64,000 bases of DNA, from contig CAWKLQ010000008.1 of the NCBI GenBank assembly GCA_963850525.1, positions 682,001 through 746,000 of the forward strand. The letters run 5' to 3'. The notes under the pieces are model-generated. The model was given only the letters and a program-made list of their open reading frames with translations. It did no database searches and was not told where the DNA came from. This document shows positions 7,953 to 16,996 of this stretch, piece by piece (the stretch's first letter is position 1; every line of letters starts with the position of its first letter). The stretch is from JAEMQF01 sp963850525 (GTDB lineage: Bacteria > Pseudomonadota > Gammaproteobacteria > Burkholderiales > Burkholderiaceae_C). Made by a program: the position numbers and the translations under genes.

Positions 7953-8942
7953 ATGCAACTCGAGTTCGGTCGTCGTCAGATGCTTTATGCAGGGGCCGCG
8001 TTGGGGGCCACTTGGGTCTTGCCGTCGGTGGCGCAGGGCAAGCCCGTGCTGCGGTTGGCCGCCGTGTTTTCCGACAAGGACATCCGGGCGGACATGGTGC
8101 GTTTGCTCGCGAAGGACGTCGAAGCCGACTTCACCATCGAGCCGCACTACGGGGGCACGCTGTTCAAGCAGGGCACCGAGCTGGTCGCGCTCCAGCGTGA
8201 CAACCTCGAGATCGGCAACATCGCTCCGCAGGACATCAGCAAGCAGCTGCCGGCCTGGTCGATTCTGACCTCGGCGTATGTGTTCCGCGACGCGAACCAC
8301 CTGAACACCTTTTTCGCGAGCAGCATCGGCGCCGAGATGAAGCAGACGGCCGAGGACCAGCTGAAGGTCAAGATCCTGGCGCCGGTGTTCTTCGGCACCC
8401 GTCAGGTGGGCCTGAAGGGCAAGAAGAAGATCAGCACCCCGGCCGACCTGGCGGGCGTCAAGCTGCGCATGCCGCCGGGCGACGCATGGCAGATGCTGGG
8501 CCGCTCGATCGGCGCCAACCCCACGCCGATGGCCTATGCCGAGACCTACACCGGCCTGCAGACCGGCGCGATCGACGGCCAGGACAACCCGCTGCCCAAC
8601 GTGCAAAACATGAAGTTCTACGAGGTGATGTCGCAGGTCGTGCTGACCTCGCACCTGGTGGCGTTCGACGTGCTGACGATCAACCTGAAGGCCTGGAACG
8701 CGATGGGCGCGGCCAAGCAGAAGACCTTCCAGGCGGCGGTGGACAAGGCGGCGGCCTGGAGCGCGTCGGAGCACCTCAAGCGCGAAGCCGAACTGGCCGA
8801 TGGCTTCCGGCGCCAGGGCCTGGAGGTGTATGCGCCGGATTTGGTCGCCTTCCGCAGCCATGCGCAGAAGGCCTACCTGGCGTCGGACGAGGCCAAAGCC
8901 TGGCCCGCGGGCCTGCTGGACAAGATCAATGCGCTGAAATGA
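7953..8942 (+). CDS. TRAP transporter solute-binding protein (DctP family)
   Basis: A 329-residue periplasmic binding protein. The start at 7953 follows AAGGAG at 7941. The N terminus (RRQMLYAGAALGATWVLPSVAQG) resembles a Tat or Sec signal. The conserved VKLRMPP segment, whose Arg pairs with the substrate carboxylate in DctP proteins, is present at about residue 170. It overlaps the small permease gene by four bases (ATGA). An organic acid is the expected ligand. The adjacent dehydroquinase-like gene hints at a cyclic polyol acid, but this is inference. Confidence 0.9.
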   Translation: MQLEFGRRQMLYAGAALGATWVLPSVAQGKPVLRLAAVFSDKDIRADMVRLLAKDVEADFTIEPHYGGTLFKQGTELVALQRDNLEIGNIAPQDISKQLPAWSILTSAYVFRDANHLNTFFASSIGAEMKQTAEDQLKVKILAPVFFGTRQVGLKGKKKISTPADLAGVKLRMPPGDAWQMLGRSIGANPTPMAYAETYTGLQTGAIDGQDNPLPNVQNMKFYEVMSQVVLTSHLVAFDVLTINLKAWNAMGAAKQKTFQAAVDKAAAWSASEHLKREAELADGFRRQGLEVYAPDLVAFRSHAQKAYLASDEAKAWPAGLLDKINALK

Positions 8943-9472
8943 GGGCGGCGCGCGCCGTGCCCGCCGTGCAGCGCGCCGTCGAGTGGATCCGACGCCGCGC
9001 CGAAAACCTCGTGGCAGCGCTGCTGGGCGTGATGTTCCTGGCTTTCATCATCCAGATCGCCTTACGCTATTTCTTCAACTTTCCGATCGGCTGGTCGTCC
9101 GAGCTGTCGGTGATCGCCTGGTTGTACATGGTGCTTGTCGGCGCTGCCCTCTGGCTGAAGGAAGGCGAGGAGATCAGCTTCGACCTTGTCTCGAACTCGC
9201 TAGGACTGCGCGCGCGCCGCGCCGTGGGCATCGGGGTCGCGGTCGCGACCGTGGTCCTGTTCGCGATGTCGCTCCCGGCGGCGTGGAAGTACGTGACCTT
9301 CATGAAGGTCGAGAGCACGTCGTACCTGAAGATCCGTCTGGACTTCCTCTACTCCGTGTACCTGCTCTTCGCGGTGGCCGTCATCGTTCGCTACGCGTGG
9401 AAAGCCTGGCAGATGCTGCGCGGCGCAGGGCCTGAAGCCAGCGACATCACCAAGACGAGCTCCGGGCTATGA
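8939..9472 (+). CDS. TRAP transporter small permease (DctQ family)
   Basis: A 177-residue membrane protein with four hydrophobic helices, beginning after a short basic N terminus. The conserved WSSELSVIAWLYMVLVGAA segment is typical of DctQ. It is translationally coupled to the binding protein (ATGA) and lies upstream of the large permease, giving a complete P-Q-M set. In TRAP systems this subunit supports the large permease during sodium-driven uptake. Confidence 0.9.
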   Translation: MRAARAVPAVQRAVEWIRRRAENLVAALLGVMFLAFIIQIALRYFFNFPIGWSSELSVIAWLYMVLVGAALWLKEGEEISFDLVSNSLGLRARRAVGIGVAVATVVLFAMSLPAAWKYVTFMKVESTSYLKIRLDFLYSVYLLFAVAVIVRYAWKAWQMLRGAGPEASDITKTSSGL

Positions 9473-9550
9473 GCCGCCGGGCCGTTCCCAAGGCGAATGC
9501 CGCAGTGCGAAGCACGCAGGCTGTCTGATGAGCCGCACGGAGCTTGCCTG

Positions 9551-10852
9551 ATGAGCATGCCCAGTCCGTTCACCCTGGCGCTCTTCGCCATCGTGGCCCT
9601 GAGCGTGCTCGGGCTGCCGGTCGGCCACGCGATGATCGCCGGCTCGATCCTCTGGCTGTTCCTGTCCGGCCTGGACATGGGCACGGCAGCCGAGCAGTTG
9701 CTGAACGGAATGATGTCGAGCCAGCTGCTGCTCGCGATCCCGCTGTTCGTGCTGGCGGCCGAGTTCATGAACACCGGCAGCATCATGGACAGGCTGCTGC
9801 GCTTCTGCAACGCGATCGTCGGGCGCTTCCGCGGCGGCCTGGCGCAGGTGAACGTCGTGCAGAGCATCATCTTCGCCAGCATGTCGGGCTCTGCCCTCGC
9901 CGACGCGGCGGGCTCCGGCAAGCTGATGCAGACGCTGATGACGCGCGACGGCAAGTACCCGCCGGCCTATGCCGCGGCGCTGACCTGCGTATCGGCCGTC
10001 ATCGGGCCGATCATCCCGCCGTCGATTCCGCTCGTACTGTACGCGCTGGTGTCGGACACGTCGGTCGGCTACCTGTTCCTCGGCGGCGTGATTCCCGGGC
10101 TGCTGCTCGCGGCGGTCCAGAGCGGGCTGATCGCGTACACGGCCAAGCGCCGCAACTTCCCGGTCGAGGAACGTGTACCGCTGCGGGAAATGCCGCGCAT
10201 CACGTGGGACGCATTCCCGGCGCTCATGATGCCCGTGATCCTGCTCGGCTGCCTCTACAGCGGCATCACGACGCCCACCGAGGCCGCCGCGCTGGCCGCA
10301 CTCTATGCCCTGCTCGTGTCCGCACTGCTTTATCGCTCGGTGCGCTGGAAGGACGTCTACGCCTCGCTTGCCACCAGCGCGCGCATCAGCGTGTCGCTGG
10401 GCATGCTGATCGCCGGCGCGATGGTGTTCAACTTCGTCATCACCTCGGAAAACATCCCCAAGTCGCTGAGCGTGATGTTGACCGCGTACAAGCTTTCGCC
10501 GTTGATGTTCCTGTTGCTCGTCAACGTGCTGCTGTTGATCCTCGGGTGCTTCCTCGAAGGGACGACGATCATTCTCGTGATCCTCCCGGTCATGCTCCCG
10601 ATGGCGCAGGCGCTGGGAATCGATCCCGTGCACTTCGGCGTCATGGCCATCGTCAACATCATGCTCGGGCTGGTCACGCCGCCTTACGGCCTGCTGCTCT
10701 TCATGATGACAAAGATTGCCGACGTGCCGTTGCGCGAGATCGTGCGCGAAGTGATGCCCTTCCTCTACGTCATGGTCGGCGCGCTGGCGTTGCTCGTGCT
10801 GTTCCCCGACCTCGTCCTGTTCCTGCCTCGACTGATGGGCTACAAGGGCTGA
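9551..10852 (+). CDS. TRAP transporter large permease (DctM family)
   Basis: A 433-residue protein with about 11-12 helices and the family hallmarks, including GSALADAAGSGK at about residue 115 and GPIIPPSIPLVLYA soon after. It is the ion-coupled transport subunit working with the preceding binding protein and small permease. The ATG at 9551 is preferred over an upstream in-frame start at 9497 because the DctM N terminus aligns here. It ends 68 bases before soeA, with no strong terminator visible, so read-through into the soe genes is possible. Confidence 0.92.
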   Translation: MSMPSPFTLALFAIVALSVLGLPVGHAMIAGSILWLFLSGLDMGTAAEQLLNGMMSSQLLLAIPLFVLAAEFMNTGSIMDRLLRFCNAIVGRFRGGLAQVNVVQSIIFASMSGSALADAAGSGKLMQTLMTRDGKYPPAYAAALTCVSAVIGPIIPPSIPLVLYALVSDTSVGYLFLGGVIPGLLLAAVQSGLIAYTAKRRNFPVEERVPLREMPRITWDAFPALMMPVILLGCLYSGITTPTEAAALAALYALLVSALLYRSVRWKDVYASLATSARISVSLGMLIAGAMVFNFVITSENIPKSLSVMLTAYKLSPLMFLLLVNVLLLILGCFLEGTTIILVILPVMLPMAQALGIDPVHFGVMAIVNIMLGLVTPPYGLLLFMMTKIADVPLREIVREVMPFLYVMVGALALLVLFPDLVLFLPRLMGYKG

Positions 10853-10920
10853 TTCGGGACGGTTCCGCGAGTTCGAGGCCTTTGTCCGCCCCTGCACGCT
10901 CTGAAGCCCCGCCTTTCGAC

Positions 10921-13854
10921 ATGCCGCACGAACCGCTGCACGACCCGCTCAAAGATCCGCACGCGAACGCGGCGCGCGAGATCCGCAACACCACGTGCTA
11001 CATGTGCGCGTGCCGCTGCGGCATCCGCGTGCACTTGCGCGACGGCAAGATCCGCTACATCGACGGCAACCCGGCGCACCCGCTGAACAAGGGCGTGATC
11101 TGCGCGAAGGGCGCGTCCGGGGCGATGAAGCAGTATTCCCCGGCGCGCTTGCTCAAACCCCTGAAGCGCAAGGCCGGCACGGACCGCGGCGCCGGCGACT
11201 TCGAGGAAATCGAATGGGAAGAAGCGTTCGCCACGCTCACCGAGCGTTTGGGAAAAATTCGCGCCACCGACCCGAAGAAGTTCGCCCTGTTCACCGGGCG
11301 CGACCAGATGCAGGCGCTCACCGGCCTGTTCGCGCGCCAGTTCGGCACGCCCAACTACGCCGCGCACGGCGGCTTCTGTTCGGTGAACATGGCTGCCGGA
11401 ATGATTTACACGATCGGCGGCTCGTTCTGGGAGTTCGGCGGCCCGGACCTGGACCGCGCGAAGCTGTTCGTGATGCTGGGCACTGCGGAAGACCACCACA
11501 GCAACCCGATGAAGATCGCAATTGCGAAATTCAAGCGCGACGGCGGGCGCTTCGTCTCGGTGAATCCGGTGCGCACCGGCTACTCGGCGATCGCCGACGA
11601 ATGGGTGCCGATCCGCCCCGGCACCGACGGCGCGTTCCTGCTCGCGGTGATCCACGAAATCCTCAGCAAAGGGCTCTACGACCGCGACTTCGTCGTCAAG
11701 TACACGAACGGCGGCGAACTCGTGAACGTCGAAACGTCGAACGACGAACTCGGCATGTTCGTTCGCACCGAAGTGCCCTCTGAAGAGGCGTGTTACGACC
11801 CGCAGAACAAACTCTGGTGGGACCGGCATACGAATCAGCCGGTGATCACGCACAGCGCCGGAGCCGACCCCTACCTGCTGGGCGAATTCAAACTGCGCGA
11901 CGGCACCGCAGTGAAGCCGGCGTTCCAGTTGCTGCAAGACCGCGTCAAGGACTACACGCCGCAGTGGGCCGAGGGCATCACCGGAATTCCCGCAGAAACG
12001 ATTCGCCGCCTCGCGCACGAGATGGGCGTGACGGCGCGCGACCAGCGAATTGAGTTGCCGATTGCCTGGACCGATTCATGGGGCGTCGAGCACGACACCG
12101 TGACCGGCAATCCGGTCGCGTTCCACGCGATGCGCGGGCTGGCTGCGCACAGCAACGGTTTTCAGACGGTGCGCGCGCTGGCGATCCTGATGTCGCTGCT
12201 CGGCACGATCGACCGGCCCGGCGGCTTTCGCCACAAGGCGCCGTTCCCGCGGCCGATTCCGCCGTGCGCGCGAACCCCCAACGACTCGCGCGCGGTGCAG
12301 CCGAACCGGCCGCTCGACGGCATGGCGCTCGGCTGGCCTGCCGACCCCGACGACCTCTTTGTCAACGACGACGGCAGCCCGGTGCGAATCGACAAGGCGT
12401 TCTCGTGGGAGTACCCGCTGTCGGTGCACGGGCTGATGCACAACGTCATCACCAACGCCTGGCGCGGCGACCCGTATCGCATCGACACCTTGTTCATCTT
12501 CATGGCCAACATGGCGTGGAACTCGACGATGAACACGAGCGAAGTGCGCCGCATGCTCAACGACAAGGACGAAAGAGGCGAGCACAAGATTCCATTTCTC
12601 GTCGTCGCCGACGCGTTCCACTCCGAGACGACGGCGTTCGCCGACCTGATCCTGCCCGACACGACCTACCTCGAGCGCCACGACGTGATGTCGATGCTGG
12701 ACCGGCCGATCTCGGAGTTCGAAGGCCCGACCGACTCGGTGCGAATCCCGGTGTTGCCGGTGACGGGCGATTGCAAGCCCTTCCAGGAAGTGCTGATCGA
12801 ACTCGGCACGCGCCTGAAACTACCGACCTTCGTCACCAAGGAGGGCAGGCGCAAGTACCGCGACTACCCGGATTTCGTCGTCAACTGGGAAACCGAACCC
12901 GGCTCGGGAATTGGGTTCCTCGCCGGTTGGCGCGGCAAGGGCGGCGAGAAGTTCCTCATCGGCGAGCCCAATCCGCGCCAGTGGGAGATGTACGAACAGA
13001 ACAACTGCGTGTATCACCACGAGTTGCCGCGCAGCTTTCACTACATGCGCAACTGGAACCAGGGTTACCTCGAGTGGTCGCGCGCGAACCGCATCACGCG
13101 TTATGCCGAGCCCATCCTGATCCACCTGTACTCTGAGGTGTTGCAGCACTTTCGCAGCGCCGCCCTCGGCAAGGGCGTGACGCGCAAACCGCCGGAGCAC
13201 CTGCGCAAACGCATCGCGACCTACTTCGACCCACTGCCGTTCTACTACGAGCCGCTCGAATCGCACGTCACCGACAAGCACAAATATCCTCTGGCGGCAG
13301 TGACGCAGCGCCCCATGGCGATGTACCACTCGTGGGATTCGCAAAACGCCTGGCTGCGCCAGATCCACACGCACAACGTGCTGACGATCAATGCGCAGAC
13401 GGCGCGCGCCGCCGGAATTGCGCAGGGCGACTGGATCTGGGTCGAGTCGCAATGGGGCAAGGTGCGTTGCCTTGCGGGTCTGTCGGAAGCGGTGGAGCCG
13501 GGAACCGTGTGGACGTGGAACGCGATCGGCAAGGCGGCAGGCGCGTGGAGCCTGGCGCCCAACGCCAACGAGTCGCGCCTCGGCTTCTTGCTGAACCACT
13601 TGATTTCGGAAGAGCTGCCCAGCGAGCACGGCAGCTCGAAGATTTCGAACTCGGACCCGATCACCGGCCAGGCCGGCTGGTACGACGTTCGGGTTCGCAT
13701 CTTCAAAGACATCGACCAGGTGGCGCAGCGCAGCGAGCCGCAGTTCGAGCCGATGTCGATCTACCCCGCAATGGCCCCGGGAATGGAAAAACGGCCGGGG
13801 CTGCTCGCCGCCTTGGGCCGCAGCGCTGCGCGCATTGCGGGGGTCGGCAAATGA
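10921..13854 (+). CDS. soeA: Sulfite dehydrogenase SoeABC, molybdopterin subunit
   Basis: A 977-residue cytoplasmic molybdopterin enzyme expected to oxidise sulfite to sulfate. The N terminus holds the [4Fe-4S] ligands CYMCACRC near residue 24, followed by the bis-MGD domains. A Cys in HGGFCSVN lies where relatives carry the Mo ligand (inference). No Tat signal is present, which separates Soe-type from periplasmic PsrA/PhsA enzymes. It overlaps soeB by four bases and is followed by an NrfD-type anchor and a TauE exporter. The start at 10921 lacks a good ribosome site. An in-frame TTG at 10882 is an alternative. Confidence 0.88.
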   Translation: MPHEPLHDPLKDPHANAAREIRNTTCYMCACRCGIRVHLRDGKIRYIDGNPAHPLNKGVICAKGASGAMKQYSPARLLKPLKRKAGTDRGAGDFEEIEWEEAFATLTERLGKIRATDPKKFALFTGRDQMQALTGLFARQFGTPNYAAHGGFCSVNMAAGMIYTIGGSFWEFGGPDLDRAKLFVMLGTAEDHHSNPMKIAIAKFKRDGGRFVSVNPVRTGYSAIADEWVPIRPGTDGAFLLAVIHEILSKGLYDRDFVVKYTNGGELVNVETSNDELGMFVRTEVPSEEACYDPQNKLWWDRHTNQPVITHSAGADPYLLGEFKLRDGTAVKPAFQLLQDRVKDYTPQWAEGITGIPAETIRRLAHEMGVTARDQRIELPIAWTDSWGVEHDTVTGNPVAFHAMRGLAAHSNGFQTVRALAILMSLLGTIDRPGGFRHKAPFPRPIPPCARTPNDSRAVQPNRPLDGMALGWPADPDDLFVNDDGSPVRIDKAFSWEYPLSVHGLMHNVITNAWRGDPYRIDTLFIFMANMAWNSTMNTSEVRRMLNDKDERGEHKIPFLVVADAFHSETTAFADLILPDTTYLERHDVMSMLDRPISEFEGPTDSVRIPVLPVTGDCKPFQEVLIELGTRLKLPTFVTKEGRRKYRDYPDFVVNWETEPGSGIGFLAGWRGKGGEKFLIGEPNPRQWEMYEQNNCVYHHELPRSFHYMRNWNQGYLEWSRANRITRYAEPILIHLYSEVLQHFRSAALGKGVTRKPPEHLRKRIATYFDPLPFYYEPLESHVTDKHKYPLAAVTQRPMAMYHSWDSQNAWLRQIHTHNVLTINAQTARAAGIAQGDWIWVESQWGKVRCLAGLSEAVEPGTVWTWNAIGKAAGAWSLAPNANESRLGFLLNHLISEELPSEHGSSKISNSDPITGQAGWYDVRVRIFKDIDQVAQRSEPQFEPMSIYPAMAPGMEKRPGLLAALGRSAARIAGVGK

Positions 13855-14588
13855 GCGCAGTGCAACTCGCGCTGGTGATCGACCTGAATGTGTGCGTGGG
13901 CTGCCAAGCTTGCGTGACGAGCTGCAAGGAGTGGAACACCGCAGGTGCCGCGGGGCCGATGTTCGACGCGAACCCCTACGGCGAAGATCCCACGGGCACC
14001 TTCTTCAACCGCGTCCAGACCTTCGAGGTCGGCGAATATCCGCACACCGAGACGGTGCACTTCCCGAAGTCGTGCGTTCACTGCGAAGACCCGCCGTGCG
14101 TGCCGGTGTGCCCGACGGGCGCGTCGTACAAGCGCGAGAGCGACGGCATCGTGCTCGTCGACTACGACAAATGCATAGGCTGCAAGTACTGCGCCTGGGC
14201 CTGCCCGTACGGCGCGCGCGAGTTGGACGAGAACCAGAAGGTGATGAAGAAATGCACTTTGTGCGTCGACCGCATCTACGACAAGACGGTGCCTGAGCCC
14301 GAACGCAAACCGGCGTGCGTGATGGCGTGCCCGACTTCGGCGCGAATCTTCGGCGACATCCACGACCCACACTCCGACGCGTCGCGCGCGATCCGCGAGA
14401 ACGGCGGCTACGCCTTGATGCCCGAATGGGGAACGAAGCCGGCGAACCACTACCTGCCGCGGCGCACGACGCGAATTCGCATCCACCAGGACGAACTCGT
14501 GCGCGCCGACAATCCGCTGCGCGTCGAAGGGCATCTGCCCAAGCCGGCGCCGGGCGAGCCGACGCTCGACGACGCGACCACTTGGTAG
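13851..14588 (+). CDS. soeB: Sulfite dehydrogenase SoeABC, iron-sulfur subunit
   Basis: A 245-residue DmsB/NrfC-type electron-transfer subunit. Four Cys clusters can be seen: CVGCQACVTSCK, CVHCEDPPCVPVCP, CIGCKYCAWACP and the split CTLC/CVMACP set, enough for four [4Fe-4S] centres. It carries electrons from the molybdenum site to SoeC. Its start overlaps the end of soeA (ATGA). No export signal is present, as expected for a cytoplasm-facing complex. Confidence 0.92.
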   Translation: MSAVQLALVIDLNVCVGCQACVTSCKEWNTAGAAGPMFDANPYGEDPTGTFFNRVQTFEVGEYPHTETVHFPKSCVHCEDPPCVPVCPTGASYKRESDGIVLVDYDKCIGCKYCAWACPYGARELDENQKVMKKCTLCVDRIYDKTVPEPERKPACVMACPTSARIFGDIHDPHSDASRAIRENGGYALMPEWGTKPANHYLPRRTTRIRIHQDELVRADNPLRVEGHLPKPAPGEPTLDDATTW

Positions 14589-14650
14589 GTCACGCGCTTC
14601 GCCCCACACGCCGACCCGAACGCTGGCCCGCACGCCCCTCCCACCCGCCC

Positions 14651-15643
14651 ATGCGCCCTGCCCTGTCCGTGATCCTGCTGACGACGCTGATCGGCGTCGG
14701 CCAGGGTCTGTTCCTCGCGCTGTTCAGCGCGCAAAGCCATGCCCTCGTGGGCCTGCTGCCGCGCAGCGACACCGCAGCGTTCTACGCCCAGGGAAGCGCC
14801 GTCGCGTTGGCCTTCCTCTCGGCCGGGCTGATCGCGTCGTTTTTCCATCTCGGGCGTCCCGAGCGCGCCTGGCGCACCGCGACACAGTGGCGCACCTCGT
14901 GGTTGTCGCGTGAAGTCATCGTGCTGCCGGCGTTCATGCTGATCGTTGCGCTGTACGGCGCGGCGCACGGCCTGCGCTGGAACCCGGTCATCGCCCTTCT
15001 GCCGCAAGGCGTGCTGCTGGACGCCGGCGTCGCGCTCGGCCTGGCGGGAACGCTGCTCGCGTTTGCGCTGTTCGTCTGCACGGCGATGATTTACGCCTGT
15101 CTGCCCTTCCTCGCCGAGTGGCATTCGCCGCTGACGCTGCTCAATTACACGCTGCTCGGCATGGCCTCGGGGTTCACGCTCGCCGCCGCGTTGGCCGCGG
15201 GCCTGGCCGGCGCGACCGCACCGCACCTGGCGCCCTTCTTCGCGGTGTGGGCGCTTGTCATCACCGTGCTCGCCGCGCTCGGGCGCAGCGCTTCGCTGTG
15301 GCGCAACGCGCGGCTCAAGCCGAAGTCGACAGCGCAATCTGCCATCGGCGTCAAGCACCCGAAGGTCGTACAGACGTCGCAGGGCTTCATGGGCGGCTCG
15401 TTCAATACGCGCGAGTTCTTCCACGGCCGCAGCGCTGCCGTGCTGCGCAACGTGAAATGGGCGTTCCTGTTGCTGACCTTCGTGCTGCCGCTGCCCGGCT
15501 TAGCGCTCTCGCTGCAAAGCGCATCGACGGCGCCGCTGGCCGCAGCCTTCATCGTTCAATACCTGGGCCTTCTGCTGGAACGCTGGTTCTTCTTCGCGCA
15601 GGCGAACCACCCGCAGAACCTCTACTACCAGGCGGTGTCGTGA
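14651..15643 (+). CDS. soeC: Sulfite dehydrogenase SoeABC, membrane subunit
   Basis: A 330-residue DmsC-type quinone-reducing anchor with about eight helices. FHLGRPERAWR near residue 75 is the conserved DmsC motif, and the C-terminal helix ends with RWFFFAQANHPQNLYYQ. It follows soeB after 62 bases and shares one base with the next gene (TGATG). It should pass electrons from sulfite to the quinone pool and so to the cbb3 oxidase pathway. Confidence 0.88.
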   Translation: MRPALSVILLTTLIGVGQGLFLALFSAQSHALVGLLPRSDTAAFYAQGSAVALAFLSAGLIASFFHLGRPERAWRTATQWRTSWLSREVIVLPAFMLIVALYGAAHGLRWNPVIALLPQGVLLDAGVALGLAGTLLAFALFVCTAMIYACLPFLAEWHSPLTLLNYTLLGMASGFTLAAALAAGLAGATAPHLAPFFAVWALVITVLAALGRSASLWRNARLKPKSTAQSAIGVKHPKVVQTSQGFMGGSFNTREFFHGRSAAVLRNVKWAFLLLTFVLPLPGLALSLQSASTAPLAAAFIVQYLGLLLERWFFFAQANHPQNLYYQAVS

Positions 15644-16566
15644 TGCGCACCCCCGGCCTTGCCCTGTTGCTGCTGACGCTGGCGCAATCGGCCCACGCGG
15701 CTGACGCCGTGTCAGCATCAGCGCCGTGGTGGGTCTGGCCGATCGCGCTGTTCGCTGCGTGCTTCGTGATGGGCATCGTCGCCGTGCCTGCCGGCATCGG
15801 CGGGGGCACGCTGTTCGTTCCCATCGTCGGCAGCTTCTTCCCGTTCCACCTTGACTTCGTTCGCGGCGCCGGCCTGTTGGTCGCGCTCGCCAGCGCACTC
15901 GCTGCCGGGCCGATGCTGTTGCGCGGCGGCCTGGCGAATTTGCGCCTGGCGCTGCCGCTCGCGCTGCTCGCCTGCGCGAGTTCCATCGGCGGCGCGATGC
16001 TCGGATTGGCGTTGCCGGTGAACCTGGTGCAAATCGCGCTGGGCGTGCTGGTGCTGGGAATCGTCGTGTTGATGTTCGCTGCGGGCAAGTCGGAATTCCC
16101 GACGGTGCAACGCTCCGACGCTTTGGCGAGCGCGCTGGCGCTGCACGGCGTGTTCGTCGATCGCGCGTCGGGGCGCGTCGTGCAGTGGCGCGTGCACCGC
16201 ACGCCGGCGGGCCTGCTCGCGTTTCTGGGAATCGGCGTGCTCGCCGGAATGTTCGGCATCGGTGCGGGCTGGGCCAACGTTCCCGCGCTGAACCTGTTGA
16301 TGGGCGCGCCGCTGAAAATCGCCGCGGGAACGTCGGGGCTCGTGCTGTCGCTGGTCGACTCGTCGGCCGCCTGGGTCTACATCAACCAGGGCGCCGTATT
16401 GCCGATGATTGCCGTGCCGTCGGTCGTGGGCATGATGCTCGGCGCGCGAATCGGCGCGCGGCTGCTGGGCGTCCTCAGCGGCACGGTGGTGCGCCGGCTC
16501 GTCATCGTGTTGTTGCTGTTTGCCGGCGCGCGCACGCTGCTGAAGGGGCTGGGGTGGTGGACATGA
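15643..16566 (+). CDS. TauE/SafE-type sulfite/sulfonate exporter
   Basis: A 307-residue membrane protein of the TauE/SafE family with about eight helices in two halves. The repeated signatures GIGGGTLFVPI and GIGAGWANVPALN mark the two inverted repeats. The N terminus could be a signal peptide or first helix. It is coupled to soeC by one base and to the next gene by ATGA. Export of sulfite, or of sulfate made by SoeABC, would limit toxicity. This follows from the family and the operon rather than from any residue here. Confidence 0.85.
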   Translation: MRTPGLALLLLTLAQSAHAADAVSASAPWWVWPIALFAACFVMGIVAVPAGIGGGTLFVPIVGSFFPFHLDFVRGAGLLVALASALAAGPMLLRGGLANLRLALPLALLACASSIGGAMLGLALPVNLVQIALGVLVLGIVVLMFAAGKSEFPTVQRSDALASALALHGVFVDRASGRVVQWRVHRTPAGLLAFLGIGVLAGMFGIGAGWANVPALNLLMGAPLKIAAGTSGLVLSLVDSSAAWVYINQGAVLPMIAVPSVVGMMLGARIGARLLGVLSGTVVRRLVIVLLLFAGARTLLKGLGWWT

Positions 16567-16994
16567 ATCAGACTGAGCGCACCCAAGCCGCCGACCCCAT
16601 CGACGCCGCGCAACTGCGCTACGCGCGCCTGCTCGAATGGGGCACACGCGCCGGCTCGGTGCTGCTGTTGCTGAGCTTTGCGGGCTATGTCTCGGGCGTG
16701 CTGCCTTCACAAGTGGCGCCGCAAGACCTGCCGCAGTTGTGGAACCAGCCTTTGCCGCGCTACCTCGAATTGACCGGAGTCGGCACCGGCTGGAGTTGGC
16801 TGCGCCACTTGCAACATGGCGACGTGCTCGGCCTGGCCGGCATCGCCGTGCTCGCCGGCTGCTCGGTGGCTGCGCTCGTCTCGGTGCTGCCGATCTACCG
16901 GCAGCGGCGTGACCGCGCGTACACGGCGTTGTGCATTGCCCTGGTCGCGGTGCTGATGCTTGCCGCGTCGGGGCTGCTGCGGGTGGGGCATTGA
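16563..16994 (+). CDS. Small membrane protein paired with TauE (DUF1634-like)
   Basis: A 143-residue protein with three predicted helices (about residues 31-50, 86-108 and 120-140) and a soluble loop between the first two. Proteins of this size and topology that follow TauE/SafE genes are often placed in DUF1634. That match is by context and topology only. It overlaps the exporter gene by four bases and is followed two bases later by the Usp gene. It may be a partner of the exporter. Confidence 0.65.
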   Translation: MNQTERTQAADPIDAAQLRYARLLEWGTRAGSVLLLLSFAGYVSGVLPSQVAPQDLPQLWNQPLPRYLELTGVGTGWSWLRHLQHGDVLGLAGIAVLAGCSVAALVSVLPIYRQRRDRAYTALCIALVAVLMLAASGLLRVGH

Positions 16995-16996
16995 CG

